DNA from: Acidobacteriota bacterium
GTDB taxonomy: Bacteria > Acidobacteriota > Terriglobia > Terriglobales > Acidobacteriaceae
DNA length: 64,000 nt
Direction of reading: 5' to 3'
NCBI GenBank assembly: GCA_021791875.1
Contig: JAJYVU010000007.1
Location: 43,379-107,378 of the forward strand
This document shows, piece by piece, positions 18,231 to 27,447 of this stretch. The number at the start of each line of letters is the position of its first letter. Position 1 is the stretch's first letter. A program made the translations under genes and the position numbers. The notes under the pieces are model-generated. The model saw only the letters and a program-made list of their open reading frames with translations. It ran no database searches and was not told where the DNA came from.

Positions 18231-19183
18231 CCGACGAGCAGCGCCCCATCGACGAAGCCACTCCGCCGCAGCAGGAACCCGCTGCCGCCGCTGAGCCGTC
18301 GCCTGCCGTCGCACCACCCGCACCAGCGGAGACTTCCGCCCCCGGCCAGAAACCTGACCCCAATTCCCCCAAATCCCGCAAAGACAAGCCCCGCGACGAG
18401 GAAAACGCCTTCCCCTTCTCCGTCACCGTCGGCAAGGTCTATGACGGCCCCCTCGATCTCCTGCTCGACCTCATCCGCAAGCAGGACATCGACATCTACG
18501 ACATACCCATCGCCAGAATCACCGCGCAGTTCCTCGCCTACGTCGAACGTCTCAAGCAGACTGACATCGACACCGCCGGCGAGTTCATCTACATGGCCGC
18601 GCTGCTCATCCACATCAAGAGCCGAATGCTGCTCCCCCGCCTGCCCGTCGAAATCGCCGGCGAAGAACAGGAAGACCCTCGCCGCGAGCTGGTCGAGCGC
18701 CTCCTCGAGCACGAGCGCTTCAAGCAGGCCGCGCAAATGCTCGCCCAGAAGCAGCAGATCGAGGCCGCCGTCTTCTCCAACCCGCAAATCCGCGAGTTCC
18801 GCAACGCCGAGGGCACCGAGCAGGAAATCGCCGCCGACACCATGGACCTCGCCCGCGTCTTCCGTGAAATCCTCGAGCGCGTCCGCGAGCGCCCCGTCCT
18901 CAACGTCGATGAAGATACCGTCACCGTCGGCCAGATGATCGACTACATGCGCCGCCGCCTGATCCTCGAAGAAAAGCCCGTCTCCCTGCGCCGTCTCCTC
19001 GGCAACACCCGCTCCGAGCGCACCCTCATCGCCATGTTTCTGGCCATGCTCGAGCTGGTCCGCCTGCAGGCCGTGCTGCTCTTCCAGCCTGCCAACTTCA
19101 CTGACATCCTCATCAAGAAGCAGGATCGCTTCGAGGAAATCCTCAATCAGAGCGAAGCCCTCATCCGCGACGACTGGACATAG
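18227..19183 (+). CDS. scpA: Segregation and condensation protein A
   Basis: Kleisin subunit of the bacterial SMC condensin, 318 residues. The ScpA core begins near residue 64 (FSVTVGKVYDGPLDLLLDLI) and continues with KQDIDIYDIPIARITAQFL and AALLIHIKSRMLLPRLP. The C-terminal winged helix is at about 245-310. The first 60 residues are a Pro/Ala/Glu-rich disordered extension, longer than in classical ScpA. The start is the ATG at 18227 within ATGA of the trpS stop. An inverted-repeat element begins inside the TAG stop codon (19181-19183). Confidence 0.94.
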   Translation: MTDEQRPIDEATPPQQEPAAAAEPSPAVAPPAPAETSAPGQKPDPNSPKSRKDKPRDEENAFPFSVTVGKVYDGPLDLLLDLIRKQDIDIYDIPIARITAQFLAYVERLKQTDIDTAGEFIYMAALLIHIKSRMLLPRLPVEIAGEEQEDPRRELVERLLEHERFKQAAQMLAQKQQIEAAVFSNPQIREFRNAEGTEQEIAADTMDLARVFREILERVRERPVLNVDEDTVTVGQMIDYMRRRLILEEKPVSLRRLLGNTRSERTLIAMFLAMLELVRLQAVLLFQPANFTDILIKKQDRFEEILNQSEALIRDDWT

Positions 19184-19293
19184 AGCGGATTTCCTCAAGG
19201 CATCCATCGAAGCGGCTGCACCTTGCGCGGCTCTTCCCTCGGGAAAAGCCGCATTTCCGAATCCGGGCGGTGTATGGCAACAGCAAATCCGCC
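19182..19293. repeat. Inverted-repeat element E1 overlapping the scpA stop codon
   Basis: The outer arms are AGAGCGGATTTCC at 19182 and the inverse copy GCAAATCCGCCTT ending near 19295, with 10 of 13 positions pairing. Inside is a strong hairpin, GCGGCT-c-TTCC / GGAA-a-AGCCGC, at 19227-19252. The left arm starts within the scpA stop codon. Same architecture as the elements at 36176, 36424, 40543 and 40770. Confidence 0.6.
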
Positions 19294-19365
19294 TTAAAAT
19301 GACCTGTCGGGGCGAGCGATCCTCGCCTAAGGCTGCGCTGCTTCATTACTATCGAAAGAGCATCC

Positions 19366-20481
19366 ATGAGTCTGAAAGCAAGAATCGAAGCTGTGATCTA
19401 TGCGGCCGAGGAGCCCGTCACCCTCGCGCAGCTCGCGGCGCTCTTTGGCGCCGAGGCGCTCGAACAAAAGCAGGCCCGCGAAGAGGCGCTTGCCGCCGAG
19501 TCCGCCGCCCTCGCCGAAGCTGACGCGCAGGAGGCCGAAGAAGTCGTCGCCATCCCCGCTCCCGAATCCCCGCTCGAAGCAGAAGAACCGGCTCCGGAAG
19601 CCGAGCAACCCGCCGACGACCTCGCAAACGCCACGCCTGCCGGGATTGCCGAGCAGCCCGAAGCTGAGCTCAGCCCCGAAGCTGCCGCCGAGGCCGCCGC
19701 CGCCGAAGAAAAGCGCCTCCTCCGCCAGCGCGAACGCGAAATCCGCGACGAACTCCGCGCCACCCTCGACGAGCTCATCGCCGACTACGCCACCAGCAAT
19801 CGCGGCATGGAAATCCGCGAGGTCGCCGGCGGCTACCGCGTCGCCACCAAGCCTGAGTACCACGACTCCGTCCGCGCCTTCGTCAAGAGCCTCAAGCCGC
19901 CCATCAAGCTCTCGCTCCAGGCCCTCGAAACCCTGGCCGTCATCGCCTATAAGCAGCCCGTCACCGCGCCGGAAGTCAGTGAAATCCGCGGCGTCGACTC
20001 TTCCGGCGTCATCGGCTCGCTCATCAGCCGCAAGCTCGTCAATACCGCCGGCCGCAAGCAGGTCATCGGTCGCCCCATCCTCTACAAAACCACCAAGGAA
20101 TTCCTCCTCCGCTTCGGCCTCAAGGACCTGGGCGAGCTGCCCTCCATGGAAGAGTTTGAGAAGATGGCCGGCGAGCTGGCCGACGCCGAAGAGCCCTCCG
20201 GGAACGAAAATCTGCCCTTCGCCGGCGAAGAATCCGGCGAAGCCGCTGCCGAAGCCGCTTCCGGCAGCGAGGAATCCACAACCACCGGGCATGCACCCGC
20301 CATCTCCGCCGAAGAACTCGCCTCCCGTGCCGAACACGGCTCACCCGGCGCCAGCACACCCGCCGCCATCGAAATCACCGTCGAGCCGGAATCGGATATC
20401 GAAGAAGACCTGCCCGGCATCGAAATCGATGTCGAGTCTCTCGAAATCGAAGCTGCCGTCGAAGAAAACACTGGGAATTAG
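19366..20481 (+). CDS. scpB: Segregation and condensation protein B with long acidic insertions
   Basis: Second non-SMC subunit of the condensin, 371 residues against about 180-200 for standard ScpB. Residues 1-30 (SLKARIEAVIYAAEEPVTLA) start the first winged helix. Residues about 35-115 are an Ala/Glu/Pro-rich low-complexity insertion, then the fold resumes (ELRATLDELIADYATSNRGM, KLSLQALETLAVIAYKQPVT, then a GRPILYKTTKEFLLRFGL ending at about 252). A second acidic tail covers about 262-371. The insertion falls between helices of the first winged helix. Function is inferred from the intact core and the scpA neighbour. Confidence 0.92.
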   Translation: MSLKARIEAVIYAAEEPVTLAQLAALFGAEALEQKQAREEALAAESAALAEADAQEAEEVVAIPAPESPLEAEEPAPEAEQPADDLANATPAGIAEQPEAELSPEAAAEAAAAEEKRLLRQREREIRDELRATLDELIADYATSNRGMEIREVAGGYRVATKPEYHDSVRAFVKSLKPPIKLSLQALETLAVIAYKQPVTAPEVSEIRGVDSSGVIGSLISRKLVNTAGRKQVIGRPILYKTTKEFLLRFGLKDLGELPSMEEFEKMAGELADAEEPSGNENLPFAGEESGEAAAEAASGSEESTTTGHAPAISAEELASRAEHGSPGASTPAAIEITVEPESDIEEDLPGIEIDVESLEIEAAVEENTGN

Positions 20482-20483
20482 TC

Positions 20484-21410
20484 ATGGCCGGCCGCAAATC
20501 TCCCCCGTCTCCGGAAAAATCCACCAGACCGGCTGCGCATCCTGACTCCGCCACCGGCGAGCGCCTCCAGAAGATCATCGCCTCCGCGGGCATCGCCTCG
20601 CGCCGCAAAGCCGAAGAGCTCATCCTCGCCGGGCGCGTGCAGGTCAACGGCCAGGTCGTCACCGAGCTCGGCACCAAAGCCGACCCCGCACACGACCACA
20701 TCCGTGTCGACGGAAAACTCCTTCACGGCCCCGAGCGCCATCGCTACTTCATGCTCAACAAGCCCAGGGGCTACGTCACCACCTCCAGCGATCCGCAGGG
20801 CCGCCACACCGTCATGGAGTTCTTCCACGGCCGCGCGCGCGGCGGCGAGCGCGTCTACCCCGTGGGCCGCCTGGATTACGCCAGCGAAGGCCTCCTGCTC
20901 ATGACCAACGACGGCGCCCTCGCCAACCAGCTCACCCGCGCCGCCTCGCAGGTCCCCAAGGTCTACCTCGTCAAAATCAGTGGCCGCCCAGCCGAGGAAA
21001 ACCTCGACCAGATCCGCTCCGGCATCATGATCGACCGTGGCCGCCCCGGCGAAGGTCGCGTCATGACCGCCCCCGTCAAGCTCCGTCTCGTCCGCGACGC
21101 GGAAAACCCATGGTTCGAGCTCACCCTCATCGAGGGCCGCAACCGCGAAATCCGCAAAATGTTCGAGGAAATCGGCCACCATGTCGAGAAAATCCGCCGC
21201 GTCGGCTACGGCCCGCTCGTCCTCGACCTCGAACCCGGCCAGGTCCGCGAACTCACCGCCTCTGAGGTCGATCAGCTCCGCCTCGCCACCCAGCGCGGCA
21301 AAAAGCCCGCCACCGCACCCGGACCATCTTCCAGGCCTCGCCCCGCAGCGCCTGCCAAACCCCGCCGGCCCGCCGCTTCCAGCGCAACTCCCCGCCGTCG
21401 CAGACCATAA
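20484..21410 (+). CDS. rRNA pseudouridine synthase, RluB/RsuA family
   Basis: Protein of 308 residues that isomerises uridine in rRNA. An S4 RNA-binding domain (about residues 26-75, ERLQKIIASAGIASRRKAEE) precedes the RsuA-type catalytic domain with the active-site Asp in YPVGRLDYASEGLLLMTNDG. The segment FELTLIEGRNREIRKMFEEI matches the family. The C-terminal 45 residues are a basic Pro/Ala/Arg tail, likely disordered and RNA-binding. It follows scpB by 2 nt, so scpB and this gene are co-expressed, as in many bacteria. RluB (23S position 2605 type) is the most probable subfamily. Confidence 0.93.
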   Translation: MAGRKSPPSPEKSTRPAAHPDSATGERLQKIIASAGIASRRKAEELILAGRVQVNGQVVTELGTKADPAHDHIRVDGKLLHGPERHRYFMLNKPRGYVTTSSDPQGRHTVMEFFHGRARGGERVYPVGRLDYASEGLLLMTNDGALANQLTRAASQVPKVYLVKISGRPAEENLDQIRSGIMIDRGRPGEGRVMTAPVKLRLVRDAENPWFELTLIEGRNREIRKMFEEIGHHVEKIRRVGYGPLVLDLEPGQVRELTASEVDQLRLATQRGKKPATAPGPSSRPRPAAPAKPRRPAASSATPRRRRP

Positions 21411-21748
21411 ACCCGCTTTTCTCGCCACATCCCGCCTGCGCCTCCAGAACCGCCTGAAAACGCATCAGTTACGGTTGCAAATCTCCATCCCCCCATCCGA
21501 AAGTCTCGCAGTTGCGCGTTTCGACTGCTAACAAATCGCGCCACGGAACCAAAATAGGGGCTTGCTCTTCGCGACTTTTTCCATAAATTAGGGACTCAAT
21601 AAAGCAAATCTCCTGATTCTCGCGAGCGATGCGGAATTCCCGGCGTGGCCCTTCTCTCAACGAGCCGCCAGATCCGCAGGAGTCCAATCGCTCAACCGGC
21701 ATCGGGAGAAATACTTGCAGAGGGGCACGCGCTCTGCCCGGAGGTTTC
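21411..21748. other. Intergenic region, no gene recognised
   Basis: About 340 bp between the pseudouridine synthase gene and the next plus-strand gene. The middle (about 21540-21620) is AT-rich and may hold a promoter, but no convincing -35/-10 pair or RNA structure was seen. A GGAGG ribosome binding site precedes the ATG at 21749. Confidence 0.4.
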
Positions 21749-22270
21749 ATGGTTCCCGAATCCACCGACCTTCACGAATTGTTCACCGGTGTGGTCGAAC
21801 ACTGCTTCACTGCCTACACGCCCGTCCACGACCCCGTGCTCACCGGCTACGTCGCCGGCATCCTCATCGACTTCACCAAAACCGAGCGCCTCTACCCGCT
21901 CCGCGACCACGAGGGCCACCCGATCCGCGCGCTGGGCGTCATGCTGGCCGCCTCCGACCCGGTCAACGGACTGGCCAGTTCCTTCGACGAAGAACGTCGA
22001 ATCCGCAAGCACATCGGCGACTTCGCGCTCTTCTCCACCGGCATGTACCCGGAATCCACCCACAAATACGCTGAGGACGCCAGCTTCGCCGAACTGGTCG
22101 CCACCGGCAAGGAAAGCTACTACATCGTTTCCCAGTTCGACCTCTTCGAATACGCCCGCGAAGCCGGCCTCTTCGCCCGCCTCGCCGAGCAGTTCGATAC
22201 CTGCCGCTACGGCCTCTCGAAAGTCCGCGAAGAGCTCACCCGCATGAACGGCCCCAGGCTCCTCATGTAG
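21749..22270 (+). CDS. Conserved hypothetical protein
   Basis: Soluble protein of 173 residues without a signal peptide or membrane segment. I do not recognise the family. It is rich in aromatic and charged residues, with segments TDLHELFTGVVEHCFTAYTP, GILIDFTKTERLYPLRDHEG and a helical end KVREELTRMNGPRLLM. The start at 21749 is supported by an adjacent GGAGG. It is followed by a strong bidirectional terminator separating it from hslU. Similar small proteins appear to recur in acidobacterial genomes, but no function can be assigned. Confidence 0.75.
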   Translation: MVPESTDLHELFTGVVEHCFTAYTPVHDPVLTGYVAGILIDFTKTERLYPLRDHEGHPIRALGVMLAASDPVNGLASSFDEERRIRKHIGDFALFSTGMYPESTHKYAEDASFAELVATGKESYYIVSQFDLFEYAREAGLFARLAEQFDTCRYGLSKVREELTRMNGPRLLM

Positions 22271-22278
22271 CGCGCAAC

Positions 22279-22317
22279 AAGCGAAACGGCCCGCGTTCCG
22301 GGCCGTTTCTCGCTTTT
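22279..22317. terminator. Bidirectional Rho-independent terminator
   Basis: AAGCGaAACGGCCCG and CGGGCCGTTTcTCGCTTTT form a long stem with a CGTTC loop, flanked by A-rich and T-rich sides. It sits between the convergent ends of the 173-residue protein gene and hslU and should serve both. Confidence 0.85.
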
Positions 22318-22330
22318 GTACCTCTTGCGA

Positions 22331-23896
22331 TTACAGAATGTAGCGCGACAGATCCTGGTCCTTCACAATCGAAGCCACCATCTGCTTCACATATTCCGGA
22401 TCCACCACTGCCACCTTCTCGCGGCCCGTCGCCGTTTCGCGCTCCACGATCGGCAGCGGCGCCAGCGGTTCCCATTCGCCCTTCCCGGCCGCGGCCAGAT
22501 CCACCACGCCGCTCTCCGGCTGCGTCTTCATGTGCTTGATCAGGTCCGGCGCGAGAAAGCTGATATCGTCCAGCACCTTCTCCATGATCGTGTGCAGCCG
22601 CCGCGCGCCAATGTTCTCCGTCGTCTCATTCACGCGGAAGGCGAACTGCGCCATCTCGGCAATCGCCTCAGGCGTGAACTCCAGCTTCAGCCCCTCGGTT
22701 TCCAGCAGCGCCGTCGCCTGCTTCACCAGCGACGACTTCGGCTCCGTAAGAATCCGGATGAAGTCCTCCACCGTCAGCGACTTCAACTCCACGCGAATCG
22801 GAAACCGCCCCTGCAGCTCCGGAATCAGATCGCTCGGCTTCGACACGTGGAACGCGCCCGCCGCGATGAACAGGATGTAATCCGTGCGCACCATTCCGTA
22901 ACGCGTGTTCACCGTCGTGCCTTCCACAATCGGCAGAATGTCCCGCTGCACGCCCTCGCGCGAAACATCCGGTCCGTGCCCGCCTTCGCGCCCGGCAATC
23001 TTGTCGATCTCATCCAGAAAGACAATGCCCGAAGTCTCCACGCGCTCCACGGCCGTCCGCGTCACCTGGTCCATGTCAATCAGCCGGCTTTCTTCTTCCT
23101 GCACCAGATATTCGAACGCCTCGCCGACCTTCATCTTGCGCTTCTTCGTCCGCTGGCCAAAGATGTTCGGCAGGATATCCTTCAGGTTGATATCCATCTC
23201 CTCGACGCCCTGGTTCGAGATGATCTCAAACGACGGCGTACCGCGTTCCCGCACATCCATCTCCACCATGCGGTCATCCAGCTTGCCCTCGCGGAACTGC
23301 TGCCGCAGCTTCTCCCGCGTCCGCTGGTGCGACTCGCTCGCCGGCGGCGTGCTCCCCGCCGGCGGCGGCAGAATAATCGCTCCGTGCGCATCCGGCGTCT
23401 CGTTCCCCGCTCCCGCCGGCGCAGGCTGCGGCGTCGGCGGAGGCAGCAGCAGATCCAGCAGCCGTTCCTCGGCATTCAGCTCCGCCTTGTCTTCCACCTC
23501 TTCCAGCTTTTCCTCGCGCACCATGTCGATGGCAATCTCCACCAGGTCGCGCACCATCGACTCCACGTCGCGCCCCACGTAGCCCACTTCCGTGAACTTC
23601 GAGGCTTCCACCTTCAGAAACGGCGACCCCGTCAGCTTTGCCAGCCTCCGCGCAATCTCGGTCTTGCCCACGCCCGTCGGCCCGATCATGATGATGTTCT
23701 TCGGCATGATCTCGTCCGCCAGATCCGGCGTCAGCTTCTGCCGCCGCATCCGGTTGCGCAGCGCGATTGCCACCGCGCGCTTGGCCGCCTTCTGCCCCAC
23801 AACATACTTGTCCAGCTCAATTACAATTTCGCGCGGAGTCAGCTGGTCGAGCGAAAGCTCCTGGTCCTCCGCCGCTCCGGGTAAATAAATCGCCAT
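22331..23896 (-). CDS. hslU: ATP-dependent protease ATPase subunit HslU
   Basis: AAA+ unfoldase of 521 residues that feeds substrates to HslV. Hallmarks are [20 protein letters not shown] at the N-terminus, Walker [10 protein letters not shown], the pore motif region [18 protein letters not shown], Walker B FLDEIDKI and the C-terminal docking end DQDLSRYIL. The insertion (I) domain, about residues 110-210, includes a long Pro/Ala/Gly-rich linker and is longer than in E. coli (443 residues in total). The ATG at 23896 is preferred over a TTG three codons upstream because AAGGA lies 9 nt before it. The gene follows hslV by 27 nt. Confidence 0.96.
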   Translation of the reverse strand: MAIYLPGAAEDQELSLDQLTPREIVIELDKYVVGQKAAKRAVAIALRNRMRRQKLTPDLADEIMPKNIIMIGPTGVGKTEIARRLAKLTGSPFLKVEASKFTEVGYVGRDVESMVRDLVEIAIDMVREEKLEEVEDKAELNAEERLLDLLLPPPTPQPAPAGAGNETPDAHGAIILPPPAGSTPPASESHQRTREKLRQQFREGKLDDRMVEMDVRERGTPSFEIISNQGVEEMDINLKDILPNIFGQRTKKRKMKVGEAFEYLVQEEESRLIDMDQVTRTAVERVETSGIVFLDEIDKIAGREGGHGPDVSREGVQRDILPIVEGTTVNTRYGMVRTDYILFIAAGAFHVSKPSDLIPELQGRFPIRVELKSLTVEDFIRILTEPKSSLVKQATALLETEGLKLEFTPEAIAEMAQFAFRVNETTENIGARRLHTIMEKVLDDISFLAPDLIKHMKTQPESGVVDLAAAGKGEWEPLAPLPIVERETATGREKVAVVDPEYVKQMVASIVKDQDLSRYIL

Positions 23897-23923
23897 GGTG
23901 CTCAATCCTTCGTGACGCCCGGC

Positions 23924-24541
23924 TTACTCGGCGTGCAGTTCTTCAATCGTCAGCTGGCTGTTCGTGTAGATGCAGATGTCCCCGGCAATGCGCAGGGACT
24001 TCTCGGCTATCTCGCGAGCCCCCAGCTCGGTGTTCTGCATCAGCGCCCGTGCCGCGGCCGTCGCGTACGAGCCGCCGCTGCCGATCGCCAAAATCGATTC
24101 GTCCGGCTCAATCACATCGCCCGCGCCGCCCACCAGGAACATCTGGTTCACGTCGGCCACCACCAGCAGCGCCTCCAGGTTGCGCAGCATCTTGTCCGTG
24201 CGCCAATCCTTCGCCAGTTCCACGGCTGCCCGGCCCAGGTTCCCCGCATACTGCTCCAGCTTCCCTTCAAAACGGCTGAAGAGCGAAAAGGCATCCGCCG
24301 TCGACCCCGCAAACCCCGCCAGAACCTTGTCCTGGTACAGCCTCCGGATCTTGCGCGCCGTATGCTTCATCACGGCATCGCCCATCGTCACCTGGCCGTC
24401 CGCCGCCATCACCACGCTGTTCCCGCGCTTCACGCAAAGCACGGTCGTCGACCGGATGCGTGGCGCACCGGATGACTCCCGGCTGTCGAGGGAAAAAACA
24501 CCGCCGGAGCCGGCGGAAAAAGACGACTTGCGTTTCACCAT
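23924..24541 (-). CDS. hslV: ATP-dependent protease peptidase subunit HslV with N-terminal leader
   Basis: Threonine peptidase of the HslUV proteasome-like complex, 205 residues. The catalytic Thr is expected at the start of [19 protein letters not shown] (residues 32-33). In most HslV it follows Met1 directly, but here about 31 residues (Ser/Gly-rich) precede it. The codon where the usual start Met would stand is ATC (Ile), and no ATG/GTG/TTG lies closer in frame than the listed start. Other motifs, [20 protein letters not shown] and [20 protein letters not shown], are typical. The leader probably must be removed, or an ATC start used. Confidence 0.94.
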   Translation of the reverse strand: MVKRKSSFSAGSGGVFSLDSRESSGAPRIRSTTVLCVKRGNSVVMAADGQVTMGDAVMKHTARKIRRLYQDKVLAGFAGSTADAFSLFSRFEGKLEQYAGNLGRAAVELAKDWRTDKMLRNLEALLVVADVNQMFLVGGAGDVIEPDESILAIGSGGSYATAAARALMQNTELGAREIAEKSLRIAGDICIYTNSQLTIEELHAE

Positions 24542-24757
24542 TCTGCTTCAAGTATATCGCCAGCGGCGCGCCCCACCTCGCCGCGCGCCGCTCAAAACAC
24601 CCTCCAGAGTCGTCTCTGGATCGCTCTTCCCGCGCCGGAAAACCAAAGTGCGGCACGCACACCATCCGCATCTCCCAAAGCACCCGCCAATCCACCCGCT
24701 CCTGCGGTATCCTTGCCTCTAGCGGGCCCTTGCAGTCAGCCTCCCGCGGAGCGCCGA

Positions 24758-25246
24758 ATGCAACCACTTTCCTTGCGTGACCCCCAGGTTTACGGAACAG
24801 CCGCAGCCCTTGCCCTCGGCGCCGGCGCCATCCTTTACCTGGTCTTCCGCAAGCGCCCTGACGCCGACGAGCTCGAACGCCGCCGCCGCGAATCCCTCGT
24901 CCTCACCGGCCGCATCATCGACGGCACCGTGCTCGATACCTCCGACCTCAGCGAAGAAGATAGCGGACGCAAAGGCGGCATGCGCCTCATCATGTACAAG
25001 TACGAGGTCTCCGGCGTCGTCTACGAGTGCTCGCAGGATGTCTCCACCCTCGGCGACTACCTCGACATTCACGCCATGCGCCTCGATTATCCCTGCTCGG
25101 TGCGCTACAACCCCCACCAGCCCGCCAACAGCATCGTCGTCGCGGAAACCTGGTCCGGCCTGCGCGATCTGGCTTCCGGCGTCCCCATGCGCCGCGGAAT
25201 TTCTCCCCACCAGACCCCGCGCCCCACCGGCACCACCTCGGCTTGA
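24758..25246 (+). CDS. Small membrane-anchored hypothetical protein (DUF3592-like)
   Basis: Protein of 162 residues. One membrane helix lies near the N-terminus (about residues 13-30, TAAALALGAGAILYLVF), followed by an RKRPDADELERRRRES cytoplasmic stretch and a beta-rich domain (TGRIIDGTVLD, IMYKYEVSGVVYECSQDV, CSVRYNPHQPANSIV). The pattern of a helix plus a domain measuring 'Y.Y.V.G..Y' then 'V.YNP..P' resembles DUF3592 proteins, whose role is unknown. The start at 24758 follows a GGAG sequence. Divergent from hslV. Confidence 0.7.
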   Translation: MQPLSLRDPQVYGTAAALALGAGAILYLVFRKRPDADELERRRRESLVLTGRIIDGTVLDTSDLSEEDSGRKGGMRLIMYKYEVSGVVYECSQDVSTLGDYLDIHAMRLDYPCSVRYNPHQPANSIVVAETWSGLRDLASGVPMRRGISPHQTPRPTGTTSA

Positions 25247-25312
25247 ATTCCCCGTTATCCCCATAAAAACAACCATTTCCAGCCATCAATGCAGCATCTA
25301 AACTGGTAGCAG

Positions 25313-26257
25313 ATGCATGTGCATGGCGCACCTACGGCAAAGATGCAACGCGTGCTGCGAATCTCCTTCGTAGCCACACTCTGTTACACCGTCCTGACCT
25401 TCCTCGCCGGCTGGCACGCCCACTCCCTGGCGCTCATTTCAGAGGCTGGCCACAACGCCTCCGACGCGCTCGCCCTCATCCTCTCCTTCGTCGCCGTCTA
25501 CTTTCAGGGCCGCCCGCCAAACGACCAGAAAACCTTCGGCTACCAGCGCGCCGGCGTCCTCGCCGCATTCCTCAACGCCCTCGCCCTCATCGCCATCGCC
25601 TTCTGGATCACCGGTGAAGCCATCTACCGCTTCGATCATCCGCATGCCATCGAAGCCAACATCATGATGATCGTCGCCGCCGCCGGCGTCCTCATGAACG
25701 GCGTCATCGCGGCCATGCTCTGGGGCGTCAGCCACGACGTCAACATTCGCAGCGTCTTCATCCACATGCTCGGCGACACGCTCTCCACTGCCGCCGTCAT
25801 CCTCGGCGGCCTCGCCATTCTCTACACCGGCATGACCTGGATCGATCCCGCACTCTCCATCGTCATCGCCGCCATGATCTTCTGGTCCTCCTTCGGCATC
25901 GTCCGCGAAACCCTCAACATCCTCCTCGAAGGCGCGCCCCGCGGCATCTCCCTCGATCAAATCCGCAAAAACCTGTCAGACATCGAAGGCGTCGTCGACG
26001 TGCACGATCTTCACGTCTGGAGCCTCGGCTCCAACAGCCGCGCGCTTGCCATGCACGTCACCATTCCCGATATCCCGCCTTCGGAAAGCTGCATCATCCT
26101 CGACAACATTCGCGATCTGCTCCGCAAAAAATTCCACATCCAGCACACCACCGTGCAGTTCGAAAATGCTGTCTGCGACATCGCGGACACCTGTGCGGCC
26201 CTGCTCGAAGCCGACGAAGCTCACGAGCACACTCACGCCCACGGCCACGTTCACTAA
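25313..26257 (+). CDS. Cation diffusion facilitator (Zn/Co/Cd efflux)
   Basis: Inner-membrane metal/proton antiporter of 314 residues with six hydrophobic segments. The intramembrane metal site is visible as HNASD in SEAGHNASDALAL (helix 2) and HMLGD in IHMLGDTLSTAAV (helix 5), the HxxxD/HxxxD set of ZitB/CzcD-type zinc exporters. The C-terminal cytoplasmic domain includes GVVDVHDLHVWSLGSN. Both termini are His-rich (HVHG at the start, HEHTHAHGHVH at the end), likely metal-binding. The nucleoside hydrolase gene follows within 14 nt. Confidence 0.93.
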   Translation: MHVHGAPTAKMQRVLRISFVATLCYTVLTFLAGWHAHSLALISEAGHNASDALALILSFVAVYFQGRPPNDQKTFGYQRAGVLAAFLNALALIAIAFWITGEAIYRFDHPHAIEANIMMIVAAAGVLMNGVIAAMLWGVSHDVNIRSVFIHMLGDTLSTAAVILGGLAILYTGMTWIDPALSIVIAAMIFWSSFGIVRETLNILLEGAPRGISLDQIRKNLSDIEGVVDVHDLHVWSLGSNSRALAMHVTIPDIPPSESCIILDNIRDLLRKKFHIQHTTVQFENAVCDIADTCAALLEADEAHEHTHAHGHVH

Positions 26258-26270
26258 TGGGAGGCCCGCC

Positions 26271-27275
26271 TTGTTCTCAAAGGCTCCGCTGATTCCGCTC
26301 CTGTTTTCACTCGTCTTCGCGCCCATCCCGCTCCTCGCCCAACCCGGAATGACGAGCGCGCCGGCATCCTCAACGGCAAAGGCCACCGCGCCCCAGAAAA
26401 TCATCCTCGACACCGACATCGGTGACGACATCGACGACGCTTACGCCCTCGCGCTCGCGCTCCAGTCCCCCCGGCAGGTCGACCTTCTCGGCATCACCAC
26501 CGCCTGGGGAAACACCGCCCTCCGTGGGCGGCTCGTCCAGCGCTTCCTTGACGTCACCGGCCATCGCGGCATCCCCGTCACCGCCGGCCCGCAAACGCAC
26601 CCCACCGCAACCTTCTCGCAGGCGCACTGGGCTCAGGCGCAGCCTCTGCCGGTCGACGGATTCCACGACGCCATCAGCTTCCTTATCCAGCAAATCCATC
26701 GCTATCCGCACCAGATCACGCTCGTCGCCATCGCGCCCTACAGCAACATCGGAGCGCTCATCCGCCGCGACCCCACGGCCTTCCGCCAGCTCAAACGCGT
26801 GGTGCTCATGGGCGGCTCCATCCGTCGCGGATACGGCGACCTCGGCTACCGTCCCAGCCGCGGCCCATCCGCCGAATACAACGTCGCCATGGACATCCCC
26901 GCCTCGCAGGCGCTCTTTACCTCCGGCGTGCCCATCTACATGATGCCGCTCGACTCCACGCAGTTGAAGCTCGATGAAGTCATGCGCCCCATCCTCTTCG
27001 GCGCCGGCACACCCATCACCAACGCCCTCGCCACGCTCACCAATGAGTGGAAGAACTCCACCCAGCAGTCCACCCCCACGCTCTACGACGCCATGGCCAT
27101 GGCCTACGTCATCCAGCCCTCGCTCTGCCCCACCACCCCGCTCCACATCGTCGTCACCGGCAAGGGCTTCACCCGCGTCACCCCCGGCAAACCCAACGCC
27201 AACGTCTGCCTCCACTCCAACTCCAGCGACTTCTTTCATTTCCTGCTCCCGCGCCTGATGCGTGGCCAGCCGTGA
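26271..27275 (+). CDS. Secreted nucleoside hydrolase
   Basis: N-ribosyl hydrolase of 334 residues that would split nucleosides to base and ribose. The calcium-binding N-terminal motif is complete: [20 protein letters not shown]. Further family segments are [29 protein letters not shown] and [12 protein letters not shown] signal peptide (about 20 hydrophobic residues ending LLAQPG) suggests periplasmic export, unlike cytoplasmic RihA-C. The start is TTG at 26271, preceded by GGGAGG. The ATG at 26257 is out of frame. Downstream of the CDF transporter in a probable operon. Confidence 0.88.
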   Translation: MFSKAPLIPLLFSLVFAPIPLLAQPGMTSAPASSTAKATAPQKIILDTDIGDDIDDAYALALALQSPRQVDLLGITTAWGNTALRGRLVQRFLDVTGHRGIPVTAGPQTHPTATFSQAHWAQAQPLPVDGFHDAISFLIQQIHRYPHQITLVAIAPYSNIGALIRRDPTAFRQLKRVVLMGGSIRRGYGDLGYRPSRGPSAEYNVAMDIPASQALFTSGVPIYMMPLDSTQLKLDEVMRPILFGAGTPITNALATLTNEWKNSTQQSTPTLYDAMAMAYVIQPSLCPTTPLHIVVTGKGFTRVTPGKPNANVCLHSNSSDFFHFLLPRLMRGQP

Positions 27276-27447
27276 ACCCCTCCCGGCTCCAACGCGATCC
27301 GATAGAAGCGCGACGCGCGGTAAAATAGAACCATGCAGCGGACCCGCCAGCACGGCGCCCTACTTTAGCGGCCCTCAGCCGCCCGCACACCCGTCCGCCT
27401 TTTCTCCTTCAAATCATTCATTTCCGCGGCTGGAGCGCCTGAATCCC

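Noticed and set aside
22316..23884. Long plus-strand ORF antisense to hslU
   Set aside because: Arg/His-rich shadow of a real gene in high-GC DNA, with no family match and no start signals.
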